A DNA stretch of 64,000 nucleotides, taken from assembly GCA_963828505.1 (NCBI GenBank), contig CAWHFM010000025.1:3362-67361 (forward strand). Direction: 5' to 3'. Shown piece after piece: positions 18,365-28,346 of the stretch; the first letter of the stretch is position 1; every line of letters starts with the position of its first letter. The translations under genes were made by a program, and so were the position numbers. This DNA comes from Bog-473 sp963828505 (GTDB taxonomy: Bacteria > Actinomycetota > Acidimicrobiia > Acidimicrobiales > RAAP-2). The notes under the pieces are model-generated. The model did not search any database. It saw only the letters and a program-made list of their open reading frames with translations, and had not been told where the DNA came from.

Positions 18365-20035
18365 TCAGGGCTGAGCCGGCACCACGCGCCCCGACTCGAG
18401 GGTCAGCCGGGTCTCGCAGCGCGCCGCCTCGGCCTCCCGGTGGGTGACCAGGAGCACGCTGCGCCCTGACGACGCCGCGGCCTGGAGCACGCCGTCGAGG
18501 AGGGCGTCCGCCAGCTCGGGATCGAGTCCGCTGGTGGGCTCGTCGAGCACGAGGACGGGCCCCGGAGCGAGCAGGGCGCGGGCCACGGCGAGGCGCCGGC
18601 GTTCGCCGCCCGAGAGCGCGACGCCCTCCTCGCCCACCGGCGTATCGAGGCCGAGCGGCAACGTGCGCACCCACTCGTCCAGGCGGGCGGTCTCGAGCGC
18701 GGCCGCCTGCTCGTCGTCGCTGGCGTCGGGCCGACCGAGGACGAGGTTCGAACGCAAGGTGCCGGCGAAGAGCTGGGCCCGCTGGTCGGCCAGCGCGCAC
18801 GCGGCGCGGACGTCGGCCTGGCCCAGGCGCGTCACGTCGGTGCCACCGAGCAGCAGGGAGCCTTCCAGGAGCGGCCAGTAGCGCAGCAGGGCGTTGACCA
18901 GGCTCGACTTGCCCGCCCCGCTCGAACCCGTGACGGCCAGACGCCCACCGGGGGGCAGTTCGAACGAGACGCCGTCGAGGGCGCGGGGCAGTCCAGCCCC
19001 GTAGCGCAGCGCGGCGCGGTCGAACGTCACCTCGGGTACGCCGGGCGGCAGGTGCCCGGGCGACACCGGGTCGGTGACCGGGACGGGCACCTCCTCGAGG
19101 TCGAGGAGTCGCGCGGCCGAGGCGCGCACCCCCCGGGCGCGGGCCACCGCGAGGGGCACCATGGTGACGGCTTCGAACGTCCCGAGCGCGGCCAGCGGGA
19201 GCACCGCCACCATGACCTGACCCACGCGGTGGTCGTGCACCGCCGCCACCCCGACCGCGGTGACCCCGGCCACGGCGGCGGCCACGCAGAGCTGCATCAC
19301 CACGCCCGCGCCCGCGACCATGCGGGCGTGGCGCCGCTCCAGGGCGTCGGCCCGGCGGCCCAGCGCATCGATGGCGCCCAGCGCGGCGGCATCGGCGCCG
19401 AACGCCAGCAGCTCGGCGGCGCCGTGCAGCGCGTCGACGACCCGCGCCGAGATCTCCCCGTTGAGGGCGGCCTGCTCGCTCTCGGCGTTCCCGTGCCACA
19501 CCAACGCGGCGGGGACGACGAGCGCCACGGCCAGCGGGATCCCGAGCGCCGCCGCGGCCCAGGGCACGACGAACCCCACCGCGACCGTGCCGAGCATGGC
19601 CGCGGCGACCGCGATGGCGATGGGGAGAAGGGTGCGCAGGTAGAGGTCCGCCAGCGCGTCGACGTCGTCGACGGCGCGGGCCAGCAGGTCGCCGCTGCGC
19701 CAGCCCGCCAGCGCGGCCGGGACGCGGGGGGCGAGGCAGTCGTAGAGCCAGAGGCGCCACTTGGCCACGGCGCGCAGCGCGGCGTCGTGGCCGACGAGGC
19801 GCTCCTCGTAGCGGAGCGGTCCCCGCAGGAAGGCCAGGACCTCGACCGCAGCCAGGATGCCCGCCAGCGCGCCGAGGCCGGGCCGCAGCGCCGCCCGGCC
19901 GAGGACGTAGCCCGACCCGGCCAGCAAGCCGATGGTGGCCGCGGCCGAGGCCAGGCCGAGCAGACCCGCGACGGCGAGCCGGGCCTTGGGTGTGCCGGGG
20001 TCGGCCAGGATGCGCCGGAGCGGGTGCACCGTCAT
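18365..20035 (-). CDS. cydC: CydC, ABC exporter half (glutathione/cysteine-type, cytochrome bd assembly)
   Basis: The 556-residue protein has six hydrophobic segments in the first 300 residues and an ABC ATPase at the C-terminus. Walker A is GSSGAGKSS, the signature LSGGERRRLAVARALL and Walker B VLVLDEPTSGLD. CydDC exports thiols and is needed to assemble cytochrome bd oxidase. The ATG at 20035 overlaps the stop of cydD by four bases (ATGA). No cydAB genes are in the window, so they would be elsewhere or to the right of the operon start. Confidence 0.87.
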   Translation of the reverse strand: MTVHPLRRILADPGTPKARLAVAGLLGLASAAATIGLLAGSGYVLGRAALRPGLGALAGILAAVEVLAFLRGPLRYEERLVGHDAALRAVAKWRLWLYDCLAPRVPAALAGWRSGDLLARAVDDVDALADLYLRTLLPIAIAVAAAMLGTVAVGFVVPWAAAALGIPLAVALVVPAALVWHGNAESEQAALNGEISARVVDALHGAAELLAFGADAAALGAIDALGRRADALERRHARMVAGAGVVMQLCVAAAVAGVTAVGVAAVHDHRVGQVMVAVLPLAALGTFEAVTMVPLAVARARGVRASAARLLDLEEVPVPVTDPVSPGHLPPGVPEVTFDRAALRYGAGLPRALDGVSFELPPGGRLAVTGSSGAGKSSLVNALLRYWPLLEGSLLLGGTDVTRLGQADVRAACALADQRAQLFAGTLRSNLVLGRPDASDDEQAAALETARLDEWVRTLPLGLDTPVGEEGVALSGGERRRLAVARALLAPGPVLVLDEPTSGLDPELADALLDGVLQAAASSGRSVLLVTHREAEAARCETRLTLESGRVVPAQP

Positions 20036-21757
20036 GAGGCCACCAGGGGCTGGGTCGTCGTCGTGGTCGTGGTCGCGGTCGCCGGCGCCGGCGCCGGCCG
20101 CAACTCGACCCTGGCGTCGAAGCGGGGGAGGAGGGCCGGCTCGTGCGCGGCCACCAGCACCGACCGGCCGCCGAGCCACGGCTCGATGGCGACGGCGAGC
20201 CGGGCCACGGTCGGGGGGTCGAGCGACGCCGTCGGCTCGTCGAGCAGGAGCACGGGTGCGGGGCTGAGCAGGGCGCGGGCGAGGGCGACCCGCTGACGCT
20301 CCCCGGCACTGAGGGTGAGGCCGTCGTGGCCGAGGACGGTCCCGAGCCCGCCCGGGAGGGCGGCGGCGAGATCGTCGAGCCCCACGGCGGCGAGGACGCG
20401 GGACAGCTCCTCGTCGGAGGCGTCGGGCGCTCCGAGGCGCAGGTTGTCGGCCAGGGTGGCGTGGAACACGTGGGGGCGTTGCGGCACGTAGGCAAAGCTC
20501 GAGCGCCAGGCGGCGACGCCGGCGTCGGCCGGACCGAACCCGTCGAGGGTCATGGAGCCGCCGCTCGGTTGGACGAAGCAGAGCAGGGCGGCGAGGACGG
20601 TGGACTTGCCGGCGGCCGACGGCCCCGTCAGCGCCACCCGGGACCCGGGCGCCACCTCGAACGAGACGCCGTCGATGGCGGGCCGGCCGCGGCCGGGGTG
20701 GTCGACCACCAGGCCCCTGACGGCGAGAGCAGGCACCATGACGGGGTCCGGGACCGGGTCCGCGCCCGCCCGGGCCGGCGATCGGTTCGCCATCGGGACG
20801 GGGCTCGCCCGTGGGCTCGGCGGCGCCCGCCGACACCGGCGTCCCGAGCACGTCGAGCACGCGGCCGGCCGCCGCCTGCCCCTCGGTGCTGGCGTGGAAC
20901 TCGGCGCCGGCGCGGCGGAGGGGGATGAAGATCTCGGGCGCCACCAGCAGCACGGCCATGGCCGTCTGCAGTCCGAGCTCGCCCCACAGCAGCCGCAGCC
21001 CGAGCACCATGGCGACGAGCCCTACCCCCAGCCCGGCGATCAGGTCCATGGAGAGCGACGACAAGAACGCGAGCCGCAGGGTCCGCATGGTGGCCACCCG
21101 CACGCCCTCGCTCGCCTCTTCCACCTCCCGGCGCCCGTGGGCCTCGCGACCGAAGGCACGAAGGGTCGGCAGGCCCTCGACGAGCTGGAGGAGCCGCCCG
21201 GCCAGCGATCCCAGGCGCCGCCACTGCCGCTGCGAGCGTCGCGTCGCCTCCCGGCCGAAGAAGATCATGCAGATCGGCACCGTGACGACCAGCGCCACGA
21301 CCACGGCGAAGGACAGCACGTCCTGGGTGGCCACCCACGCCAGCAGAAGGAGGGGGATCACGCCGGCCGCCGCCGCCTGGGGGAGGTAGCGGGCGTAGTA
21401 GGCGTGGAGCGAACGCAGACCCCGGGTCGCGGTGAGGGAGAGCTCGCCCGGCCGCTCGTCGGCCAGCCAGCCCGGCCCGAGCGCCAGGCTGTGGCCGAGC
21501 AGATCGCGCCGGAGGCCCGACACGACCCGTTCGGCCGCACCGTGGGCCGACACGTCACCGGCGGCGTTGATCACGCCCCGCACGACCAGGGCGGCGGCGG
21601 CCACGGCGATCTCGGGCGCCACGTCGCCCAGCGGCACGTGGCCCAGCAGTGAGCGGTCCACGGCCCGGGCCAGGGCGACGGCTTGGACCACCACCGCCGC
21701 CGCGCTCAGGACGGCCACCACCAGGGCCACCCCGGCCGCCCGGCGCAGGCCGGGCAC
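20032..21757 (-). CDS. cydD: CydD, ABC exporter half (apparent frameshift between membrane and ATPase domains)
   Basis: The membrane half reads from about 21757 down to 20800 (GVALVVAVLSAAAVVVQAVA, FGREATRRSQRQW, EIFIPLRRAGAEFHASTEGQ). The ATPase half reads in another frame from about 20793 to 20032 with GPSAAGKST, LSAGERQRVALARALL and VLLLDEPTASLD. The shift lies in the poorly conserved linker at 20760-20830. The membrane frame has no stop and runs on into cydC, so two separate proteins are unlikely. The start is uncertain: the GTG at 21757 loses a LVDPEL segment that family members usually have, and a CTG near the upstream stop at 21826 is an alternative. ATGA overlap with cydC. Confidence 0.72.
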
Positions 21758-21825
21758 ACGACCGGCCAGCTCGGGGTCGACCAGGCGGGGGCGGCGGGGG
21801 CGGCGCGGCCGGGTGGAGCCGGAGC

Positions 21826-23336
21826 TCAGAGGCTGAATCTCGTGTCCTTCACGTGGATGGCCCGGCCGATGAGGCCCTCGGTGAGAGCGAGCCGGGCGAG
21901 GCCTGCATCTTCGCAGGTCGCAGCCGTCCGGACCCCATCGCCCAAGTCCGCCACGACCGCGGTGCGGACCGGTTCGGCCGGGTCGTCGGGAGCGGGCGTC
22001 ACGGTGAAGGACACCACCGTCGCCTCGGCGCTCGGCGGGGGAGGGTCCGCCACCGGCAGCACCGCGGTCGCCGCCACGGCGGCGGCGGCCAGGTCGGCGG
22101 CGAGCAGCCCCTGCTCCGCCTGCGGCGGGGTCGCGCTCCACACGGCCAGGCCGGGCTTGGTGAGCATGCCCGACACGGCCGTGACCAGCCCGAGCTCGTC
22201 GGGCCGTTCACGCAGCAGGCGGCCGACGGCGACGGTGGCGAGCAGCACGAAGTGGTTGAACGGACCGCCGGCGAAGGCCATGCCACCCGTCACGGTCGGG
22301 GTGCCCGCCGGAGGGAGGCCGAGCTCTCGCTGCTGCACGCGCACGGCCGCGGGGAAGCACGAGTACACCTCGGCCAGTGCCAGGTCGCGCAGGGAGCAGC
22401 CGATCCGGGCCTCGGCGGCCCGTCCGAGCACCGCCATCGCCGGCCACGCGCCGAGCTCGCGGCGTGCGGTCAGGGTGACCGCAGCCGAGGAGTGCAACGC
22501 CACGCGGGGAAAAGCCAGCGGTCGGGCGGAACCCCGGCGTCGCCGGCCCGGCCGGCGCTGCAGATCAGCAGGGCCGAGGCCTGGTCGACCGTCCACTGGC
22601 TGGCGTGCCAGCGGTTGTAGGGGAACGCCAGCAGGCGGTTGCGCGGGCCGGCGCGAGCCAGTTCCTCCGCCGTGCGCGCCTGGCCGAAGGCGGCGTCGGG
22701 GTTGTGCCGGGCCACCGCGTTGAAGCGGGCCCACAGCGCGGCGATCTCGTCGGCGTGGCGGTCGGGTCGCAGGCCGTCGGCGGCACCGCGCGCGTTCTCA
22801 ATGAGGGCGTACTGCTGCACCGGCGGCAGGACGATGCCGGCCGCGTTCTCGACCGGCGCCACGAAATCGGGCGGCCGGGTGACGATCTCGTCCGGCGATC
22901 CGGCGGCGGGACCCTGCGCCGCGGCGGCCATGGCGCGCACACCCGAATGGCCCGCGGCGGCCTGCCCGACCGAGCGGGCCCAGGCGCGGTCCTCGCCCCC
23001 GACCACCAGCACGCACTCGCACGCACCCGACGCCACGTCGGCCAGGGCGTGGTTCAGCATCTCCTGCTGCGAGACGCCGATTTCGTAGCGGACGGCGCGC
23101 GCTCGGGGGGAGCCCAGGCGCACGGCCAAGCCCCGCGCCGCGTCGTGGAGCGACCACGAACCCTGGGGCACCGCAACGCGGTCGAGCGAGGCCAGGAGCC
23201 CCGGCGCCCCGGCGTCGTCGGCCGCGGCCCGCGCCGCCCGTTCCATGAGGTCCCCGGCCGGCGCGGCGTCATGGACGGCGCCCAGCCCGACGAGGACGGG
23301 CAGGCGCGGGTCGAGCGTGCGGCCGGGCTCGGGCAT
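21826..23336 (-). CDS. Thiolase-family acetyltransferase (SCP-x/thiolase-like), apparent frameshift
   Basis: The N-terminal frame runs from the ATG at 23336 (MPEPGRTLDPRLPVLVGLGA) to RWLFP near 22510. The C-terminal frame picks up as FPRVALHSSAAVTL and runs to 21826. Adding one G to the G-run at 22506-22509 joins them as RWLFPRVALHSS. The second half has AEVYSCFPAAVRV and VTGGMAFAGGPFNHFVLL, both thiolase-like. No nucleophilic Cys is visible at the usual place, where YEIGVSQQEMLNHA is read, so activity may differ from a biosynthetic thiolase. It is divergent from the dienelactone hydrolase (24 bases between starts). Confidence 0.72.
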
Positions 23337-23360
23337 GACGAGCGATGCTACGGTCCCGCG

Positions 23361-24212
23361 ATGTCCAGCGGCCACGCCGGGAAGTGGGAGAGCGCGCTCT
23401 CTCGATACACCAAGGAGAGCTTCGAGGCCGAAGGAAAGCGCCGCGACGTCTTCCGGGCCGGGAGCGGACCGGCCGTCATCGTGATGAGCGAGGCCCCGGG
23501 CATCACGCCCGAGCTCGCCGTCTTCGGCCGGCGGGTGGTCGCCGCCGGCTGCACCGCCGTCATGCCGCACCTCTTCGGCGATCCCGGCCGCCCGACGACC
23601 GCCGGCTACTCCGTGCGCTCGCTCGGGCCCGCCTGCATTGCGCGGGAGTTCTCCTGCTTCGCGCTCAAGCGGACGAGCCCGATCACCACCTGGTTGCGCG
23701 CGCTGGCGGCGGCCGAGCACGCGCGCTGTGGCGGTCCGGGCGTGGGCGCGGTCGGCATGTGCTTCACCGGAGGGTTCGCCCTGGCCATGATGGCCGACGA
23801 CGTGCTGCTGGCTCCCGTGCTCAGCCAGCCGTCGCAGCCGTTCCCCATCGGGGCCCGCCACAAGGCGGACATCGGCATCTCCGACGCGGACCTGTCCCGG
23901 GTCAAGGCCCGGACCGAAGCCGGGCAGTGCCTGCTCGGGTTGCGCTTCTCCAACGACCCCTTCTGCTTCGAGCAGCGCTTCGAGACGCTCCGGCGCGAGC
24001 TGGGCGACAAGTTCATCGCCGTGGAGATCGACTCGAGGCCGGGCAATCCCTACGGCCATCCGAAGAACGCGCACTCCGTCCTCACCCATCACCTGGTCGA
24101 CGAGCCGGGAACGCCGACACGCGCCGCCCTGGACCAGACGCTCACCTTCTTCCGCCAGCGGCTCGGCGTGGGATCCGGCCCCGGGCCGCGCCCCGAAGAA
24201 CTGGGTCCCTGA
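23361..24212 (+). CDS. Dienelactone hydrolase family protein
   Basis: The 283-residue alpha/beta hydrolase has the cysteine nucleophile in GMCFTGGFAL (residue about 135), the DLH variant of the nucleophile elbow, and a downstream SVLTHHLVDE that probably supplies the His. AVIVMSEAPGITPELAVFGR matches the DLH N-terminal strand. The enzyme should open a lactone or ester, as in chlorocatechol catabolism; the true substrate is unknown. It starts at the ATG at 23361. Its neighbours (thiolase, aldehyde dehydrogenase, amine oxidase) suggest a small catabolic neighbourhood. Confidence 0.87.
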   Translation: MSSGHAGKWESALSRYTKESFEAEGKRRDVFRAGSGPAVIVMSEAPGITPELAVFGRRVVAAGCTAVMPHLFGDPGRPTTAGYSVRSLGPACIAREFSCFALKRTSPITTWLRALAAAEHARCGGPGVGAVGMCFTGGFALAMMADDVLLAPVLSQPSQPFPIGARHKADIGISDADLSRVKARTEAGQCLLGLRFSNDPFCFEQRFETLRRELGDKFIAVEIDSRPGNPYGHPKNAHSVLTHHLVDEPGTPTRAALDQTLTFFRQRLGVGSGPGPRPEELGP

Positions 24213-24306
24213 AGGACCCGAAGGACTGGGGCCCAGGAGGATCCGAAGGTGACGGCCGCGCCGAACCGGGCCGGCCCTGTCCGGCGGGGACTCAGTCGGC
24301 GTGGAC

Positions 24307-25683
24307 TCAGTCGCCGACGGCGAGAACCTCCTCGGCTACGCGCTCTCCTGAGCGGACGGCGCCGTCCATGGCGCCCCAGCTCACCGTGGCCGTCTCCGTG
24401 CCGGCCCAGTGCAAGCGACCGACCGGCTGGCGCAGACGGCGGCCGTACTGGGTCAGCACGCCGGTGGGGAAGTGGGCCATGGAGCAGCCGCGGGTCCAAC
24501 GCTCCTCGGCCCAGTTGACCTCGAGCACTTCGAGCGGCGTGGCGGCGCGTGGTCCGAAGCGGGTGACGAGCATGGACAGCAGTACGGAACGGCGCTCGTG
24601 CTCGCCCATCGCCCAGAGCGTCCGGGCCCGCGGTCCCGCCGCGTACGTGCCGATGACGCCGTGGTCATGGCCGGGCTGGGTGGTGTCGAGCGTGATCTCG
24701 ATGGTGTCGTCGGTGGCGACGGTCGCGGCGGAGATGCCGTCGTCGCGCCAGAAGGGCTCGTCGTAGATGGCCACCGTCTTCACCTCGGTGCCTGCGGGCA
24801 TCTGGTGCAGCAGCAGCGCGTGGTCCGCCGGGAGCGCGGGGTCGAAGCGGATGGCGGCCGCCAGGGCTCTGGGGAGTGCCAGCACGGCGCGGCGGGCCGA
24901 CACGGTGGCGCGTTCGGACACGACCTCGACGCGGTCCGCGTCCTGGGTCACGGCGGTCACGGGGGAGGAGAGGACGATGGCGTCACCGAGCTCGGTCCCC
25001 ATGGCGTCGGTCACCCGGCCCGCGCCTCCCTCGAATTGGGAATCCTGGTAGCCGCCGGCGATGTTCATCAGGGGCTCCACGCCTCCGGCCGAGCGGACGA
25101 GGAAGAGCCAGCACAGGAGCGACACCTCGGCCGGGTCACAGGCGAAGCAGGCGCGCACGGTGGCCTCTACGAGGTCGCGGGCGAGACGGGTGGGCACCCG
25201 CGAGGGAGTCAGCCAGGCGCGCACTGAGCGCGCGTCCCAGGCGCTCGCCCGCGGCGCGTCCCAGGGTGCGTCGACCGGCACCCGCCGCGCCATCACATCG
25301 AGTCGACGGATGGCCTGGGCGGCGCTCAGCAGGGCGACCGGATTGAGGCGCGGGACGTCGCCGCGGTAGCGCTGCACCCGGCCGCCGGTGGCGAGCACGT
25401 TGTCGCCGTCGACGAAGGTGGGGAAGAGGCGCACGCCGGTCTCGGCGGCGAGGGCGCGTAGGCGGTCGTGTGCCGGCCCGACGAAGCACGCCCCCATGTC
25501 GACCGGGACCCCGCCCGCGCTGGTCCGGGTCCAGACCCGGCCGCCCACGCGGTCGCGGGCTTCGAGCACCACCACGGTGCGGCCGGCGCGGCGGAGCAGT
25601 CGCGCCGCGGTGAGCCCGGCCAGCCCGGCCCCGACCACGCAGACGTCGGCCTGCGCTGAGCGAGGTGGGCCGGGCGCCGCCAT
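24307..25683 (-). CDS. FAD-dependent amine oxidase (flavin monoamine oxidase family)
   Basis: The 458-residue protein has the dinucleotide-binding VVGAGLAGLTAARLL near residue 15, followed by LEARDRVGGRVWT. The C-terminal FAD-contact motif is LHWAGTETATVSWGAMDGAV. It matches plant- and actinobacterial-type monoamine or polyamine oxidases that yield aldehyde, NH3 and H2O2. The ATG at 25683 (MAAPGPPRS) is used. It is divergent from an aldehyde dehydrogenase with 88 bases between starts, and the pair could form an amine-to-acid route. Confidence 0.88.
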   Translation of the reverse strand: MAAPGPPRSAQADVCVVGAGLAGLTAARLLRRAGRTVVVLEARDRVGGRVWTRTSAGGVPVDMGACFVGPAHDRLRALAAETGVRLFPTFVDGDNVLATGGRVQRYRGDVPRLNPVALLSAAQAIRRLDVMARRVPVDAPWDAPRASAWDARSVRAWLTPSRVPTRLARDLVEATVRACFACDPAEVSLLCWLFLVRSAGGVEPLMNIAGGYQDSQFEGGAGRVTDAMGTELGDAIVLSSPVTAVTQDADRVEVVSERATVSARRAVLALPRALAAAIRFDPALPADHALLLHQMPAGTEVKTVAIYDEPFWRDDGISAATVATDDTIEITLDTTQPGHDHGVIGTYAAGPRARTLWAMGEHERRSVLLSMLVTRFGPRAATPLEVLEVNWAEERWTRGCSMAHFPTGVLTQYGRRLRQPVGRLHWAGTETATVSWGAMDGAVRSGERVAEEVLAVGD

Positions 25684-25771
25684 CAGGGGCGACAGTACCG
25701 CTGCCAATTGAGCCGGGCCGGTTCGGGTGCGAGGATGGGCGCGCCCACCCGTCCGCCGACCCAGGAGCGAC

Positions 25772-27226
25772 ATGAGCCAGACCGAATTCACGATGACCAT
25801 CGCCGGAGAGGCGGTGCCGACCGGCGAGACGTTCGGCGTGCGCAACCCGGCCACCGGCGAGGTCTTCGCCCAGGCTCCCGAATGCTCGCGCCAGCAGCTC
25901 GACGCGGCATTCGATGCGGCCGCCAAGGCGGGGCGCGACTGGAAGGTGGACGAGGCGGCACGCCGGGCCGCGCTGCTGCGCGCCGCCGACGTCCTCATGG
26001 CGTCGTCGGCCGACCTCGCACCGACGCTGACGGCCGAACAGGGCAAGCCGCTGGCCGACGCCGGGATCGAGGTGTTCGCGTCGGCGATCTGGGCTCAGTA
26101 CTTCGCCAACATCGAGACGCCGACCCAGGTGATCCAAGACGACGACAGCGCGTACGTGGAGCTGGCCCGCCGGCCCCTCGGGGTGGTGGCGGCCATCACG
26201 CCGTGGAACTTCCCCCTGACGCTCGCTTTCTGGAAGATCGCCCCGTCGCTGCTGGCGGGCAACACGCTCGTCCTCAAGCCGTCGCCGTTCACGCCGCTCA
26301 CCACGCTCCAGGTGGGCGAGCTGCTGCGCGACGTGTTCCCGCCCGGGGTGCTCAACATCGTGAGCGGCGGCGACCAGCTGGGCGCCGCCATGACTTCCCA
26401 CCCGGTGCCCCGAAAGATCAGCTTCACCGGCTCGGTCGAGACGGGCAAGAAGGTGGCCATGTCGGCTGCACCAGACCTGAAGCGGGTGACCCTCGAGCTC
26501 GGTGGGAACGACCCGGCCATCGTGCTCGACGACGCCGATCCTGCGGTCGTCGCCGCAGCGATCTTCGCCGGGGCGTTCAACAACAACGGGCAGGTCTGCT
26601 CCGCCATCAAGCGGGTCTACGTTCCCGAAGCTCTCTACGACGACGTGGTCGAGGGACTGGCGGCTCAGGCCCGTGCCGTCAAGGTCGGCGAGGGCACCGA
26701 AGAGGGCGTGAAGCTGGGACCGATCAACAACGAGCCCCAGTACGAGCGGGTCAAGGAGCTCGTCGCCGACGCCCTGGCGAACGGCGCCACGGCGGTGACC
26801 GGTGGCCGGGCCATGGACCGGGCCGGGTACTTCTTCGAACCCACCATCCTGGCCGGGCTCTCCGACGGCACGCGCATCGTCGACGAGGAGCAGTTCGGCC
26901 CGGCTCTGCCGGTCGTCGCCTACCGCGACCTCGGTGATGCCATCGACCGGGCGAACGCCACCCACTTCGGCCTCTCCGGCTCGGTCTGGAGCGCCGACCC
27001 CGAGCGGGCGACCGAGGTGGCGGCGCAGCTCGAGTGCGGAACGGCGTGGGTCAACACGCATCTCGCCCTGGCGCCGCAGCAGCCTTTCGGCGGCTTCAAG
27101 TGGAGTGGCATCGGCGTGGAGAACGGGCCCTGGGGACTGGCGGAGTTCTCCGAGTTCCAGGTGGTCCACCGCTCCCGGTCGGCCAACGGTCTCAACGCCA
27201 ACACGGCCGGGCTGGTGGGCGACTGA
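25772..27226 (+). CDS. NAD(P)-dependent aldehyde dehydrogenase
   Basis: The 484-residue protein carries TPWNFPLTLAFWKIAPSLLA, KPSPFTPL, FTGSVETGK, the general-base Glu in LELGGNDPAIVL (about residue 250), and the catalytic Cys in NNNGQVCSAIKRVYV (about 284). EEQFGPALPVV closes the cofactor site. All active-site residues are intact. The ATG at 25772 (MSQTEFTMTI) follows an AGGAG site at 25762. A hairpin terminator lies 14 bases after the stop. The natural aldehyde may come from the divergent amine oxidase. Confidence 0.93.
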   Translation: MSQTEFTMTIAGEAVPTGETFGVRNPATGEVFAQAPECSRQQLDAAFDAAAKAGRDWKVDEAARRAALLRAADVLMASSADLAPTLTAEQGKPLADAGIEVFASAIWAQYFANIETPTQVIQDDDSAYVELARRPLGVVAAITPWNFPLTLAFWKIAPSLLAGNTLVLKPSPFTPLTTLQVGELLRDVFPPGVLNIVSGGDQLGAAMTSHPVPRKISFTGSVETGKKVAMSAAPDLKRVTLELGGNDPAIVLDDADPAVVAAAIFAGAFNNNGQVCSAIKRVYVPEALYDDVVEGLAAQARAVKVGEGTEEGVKLGPINNEPQYERVKELVADALANGATAVTGGRAMDRAGYFFEPTILAGLSDGTRIVDEEQFGPALPVVAYRDLGDAIDRANATHFGLSGSVWSADPERATEVAAQLECGTAWVNTHLALAPQQPFGGFKWSGIGVENGPWGLAEFSEFQVVHRSRSANGLNANTAGLVGD

Positions 27227-27239
27227 GCCTGGGCGTCGG

Positions 27240-27274
27240 CCACCCGGCACCGGGGCGGAGGCGGTGCCGGGTGG
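27240..27274 (+). terminator. GC-rich hairpin after the aldehyde dehydrogenase gene
   Basis: CCACCCGGCACC (27240-27251) pairs perfectly with GGTGCCGGGTGG (27263-27274) over an 11-base loop. It lies between convergent genes (stops 27226 and 27337) and has no T-run on either strand, as in many actinobacterial terminators. Confidence 0.75.
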
Positions 27275-27336
27275 CGACATGCCCGCAGACGTCGCCGCCG
27301 CGGGGGCAGCGGCGACGGCCTCTCAGCGTCAGCCGC

Positions 27337-28158
27337 CTAGAGGCGCCTGCTCCGCTTGAGATCGAGGTGGAGGGCCTTCGCCCGAGCACCGTGGACCACG
27401 TGGTGCAGGTCCTGCCGGATCTGAACTACGTCCGCCTGGGCCCGGTGGATTGCGGCGTTTGCCGTCGTGACCGAGGACGCCGCCGGCGACAGCAGGCTGT
27501 AGTCGGCATTCCACTGGGCCGGCGTGTAGGCCAGGACGGTGGCCGCCAGGCCCTGGGTGGCCGTGGAGGCGGCGGCGATCTGGTGGTCTATGTCCTGCAC
27601 GAGCGGCTCGATGGTCGCCTCGTTCCGGGAGTTGACCGCACCCTGCGCCTTGGCCGCCGCCGCAGTGAGTCCCGGCACCTCGGTGTTCGCGACCCGGTCG
27701 GCCTGCCCGGCGATGGCGGCGGCCGGGATCACGAGCCGGTAGACACGGAAGCCGCTGAAGATGTCTTGGTAGTCCTTCTGCGCCTGGACGACGTCGGAAT
27801 CCGCCGCGACGGTGCGTCCCTGCTGGAGGAGCGGTTGGATGTCGGTGCCCAGGTAGGCGCTGAGCGTGGACTGCCCGGATCCGAGATCGGTCGTCGCGCC
27901 GACGCGGGAGACGGCCGCGTCGAGGCTGGCGATCCGCTGCTTGACGGCCGCAGCCGCCTCGGCCTGGACGCCCGTCAGGGTCGGGGTCGCCGCCGCGGCG
28001 GCGTGTGTCCCGACGTGCTTCGAGAGCGACGACCCTCCGGCGCGGTTCGGAGTCGTGGCTCCGGCGGACCCCGAAAGGGAGACGGTCGCCGCCCCCAGCG
28101 CAGCCGAGGCCACGGTGGCTGCGCCCAGGCGGGTCAGGTTCGTTCGCACGTTCGACAT
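27337..28158 (-). CDS. Secreted helical protein of unknown function
   Basis: I do not recognise the family. The 273-residue product has a Sec signal (LTRLGAATVASAALGAATVS then SLSGSAGATTP). The mature part is almost entirely Ala/Gln-rich helix (KQRIASLDAAVSRVGATTDL, QGAVNSRNEATIEPLVQDID) without cysteines or catalytic motifs. The ATG at 28158 follows an AGGAG site. It is divergent from the response regulator at 28347. The gap holds a perfect palindrome ACCCCCGGGGGT (28199-28210), so the two-component system may control it. Confidence 0.78.
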   Translation of the reverse strand: MSNVRTNLTRLGAATVASAALGAATVSLSGSAGATTPNRAGGSSLSKHVGTHAAAAATPTLTGVQAEAAAAVKQRIASLDAAVSRVGATTDLGSGQSTLSAYLGTDIQPLLQQGRTVAADSDVVQAQKDYQDIFSGFRVYRLVIPAAAIAGQADRVANTEVPGLTAAAAKAQGAVNSRNEATIEPLVQDIDHQIAAASTATQGLAATVLAYTPAQWNADYSLLSPAASSVTTANAAIHRAQADVVQIRQDLHHVVHGARAKALHLDLKRSRRL

Positions 28159-28346
28159 GGCGCTCCTCTCGTCGGTGTGGATGCGATGGGGAGGGTGGAC
28201 CCCCGGGGGTGCATCTGAAGGAGAGCTCCACCCTCGCCGACCATCTTTTGCGGCGGCCATGAGGCGTGGGTTGGGAATCCATGAGGATTCTGTGAGGGAG
28301 CTTGGAACGGGGAAGGTAGAGACGCCCGAGGTGGGAGGCTGAGGGG

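Noticed and set aside
17127..20495. An open frame of 1,122 codons on the minus strand
   Set aside because: It runs through the lipoprotein on the opposite strand and through cydC/cydD in a wrong frame, with typical GC-shadow composition.
20760..20830. Programmed ribosomal frameshift in cydD
   Set aside because: No slippery heptamer with a downstream hairpin is evident, the site is in a variable linker, and other single-base breaks in the window point to sequence error.
18365..22141. A single open frame of 1,258 codons on the minus strand over cydC, cydD and part of the thiolase
   Set aside because: Only its two end thirds match proteins. The middle is antisense-like Arg/Gly/Pro sequence over the CydD ATPase domain, which is read in another frame. 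It is open because of the high GC content.
23361..27226. Dedicated biosynthetic gene cluster
   Set aside because: Hydrolase, amine oxidase and aldehyde dehydrogenase are neighbours but lie on alternating strands with separate promoters, and no core biosynthetic enzyme is present.
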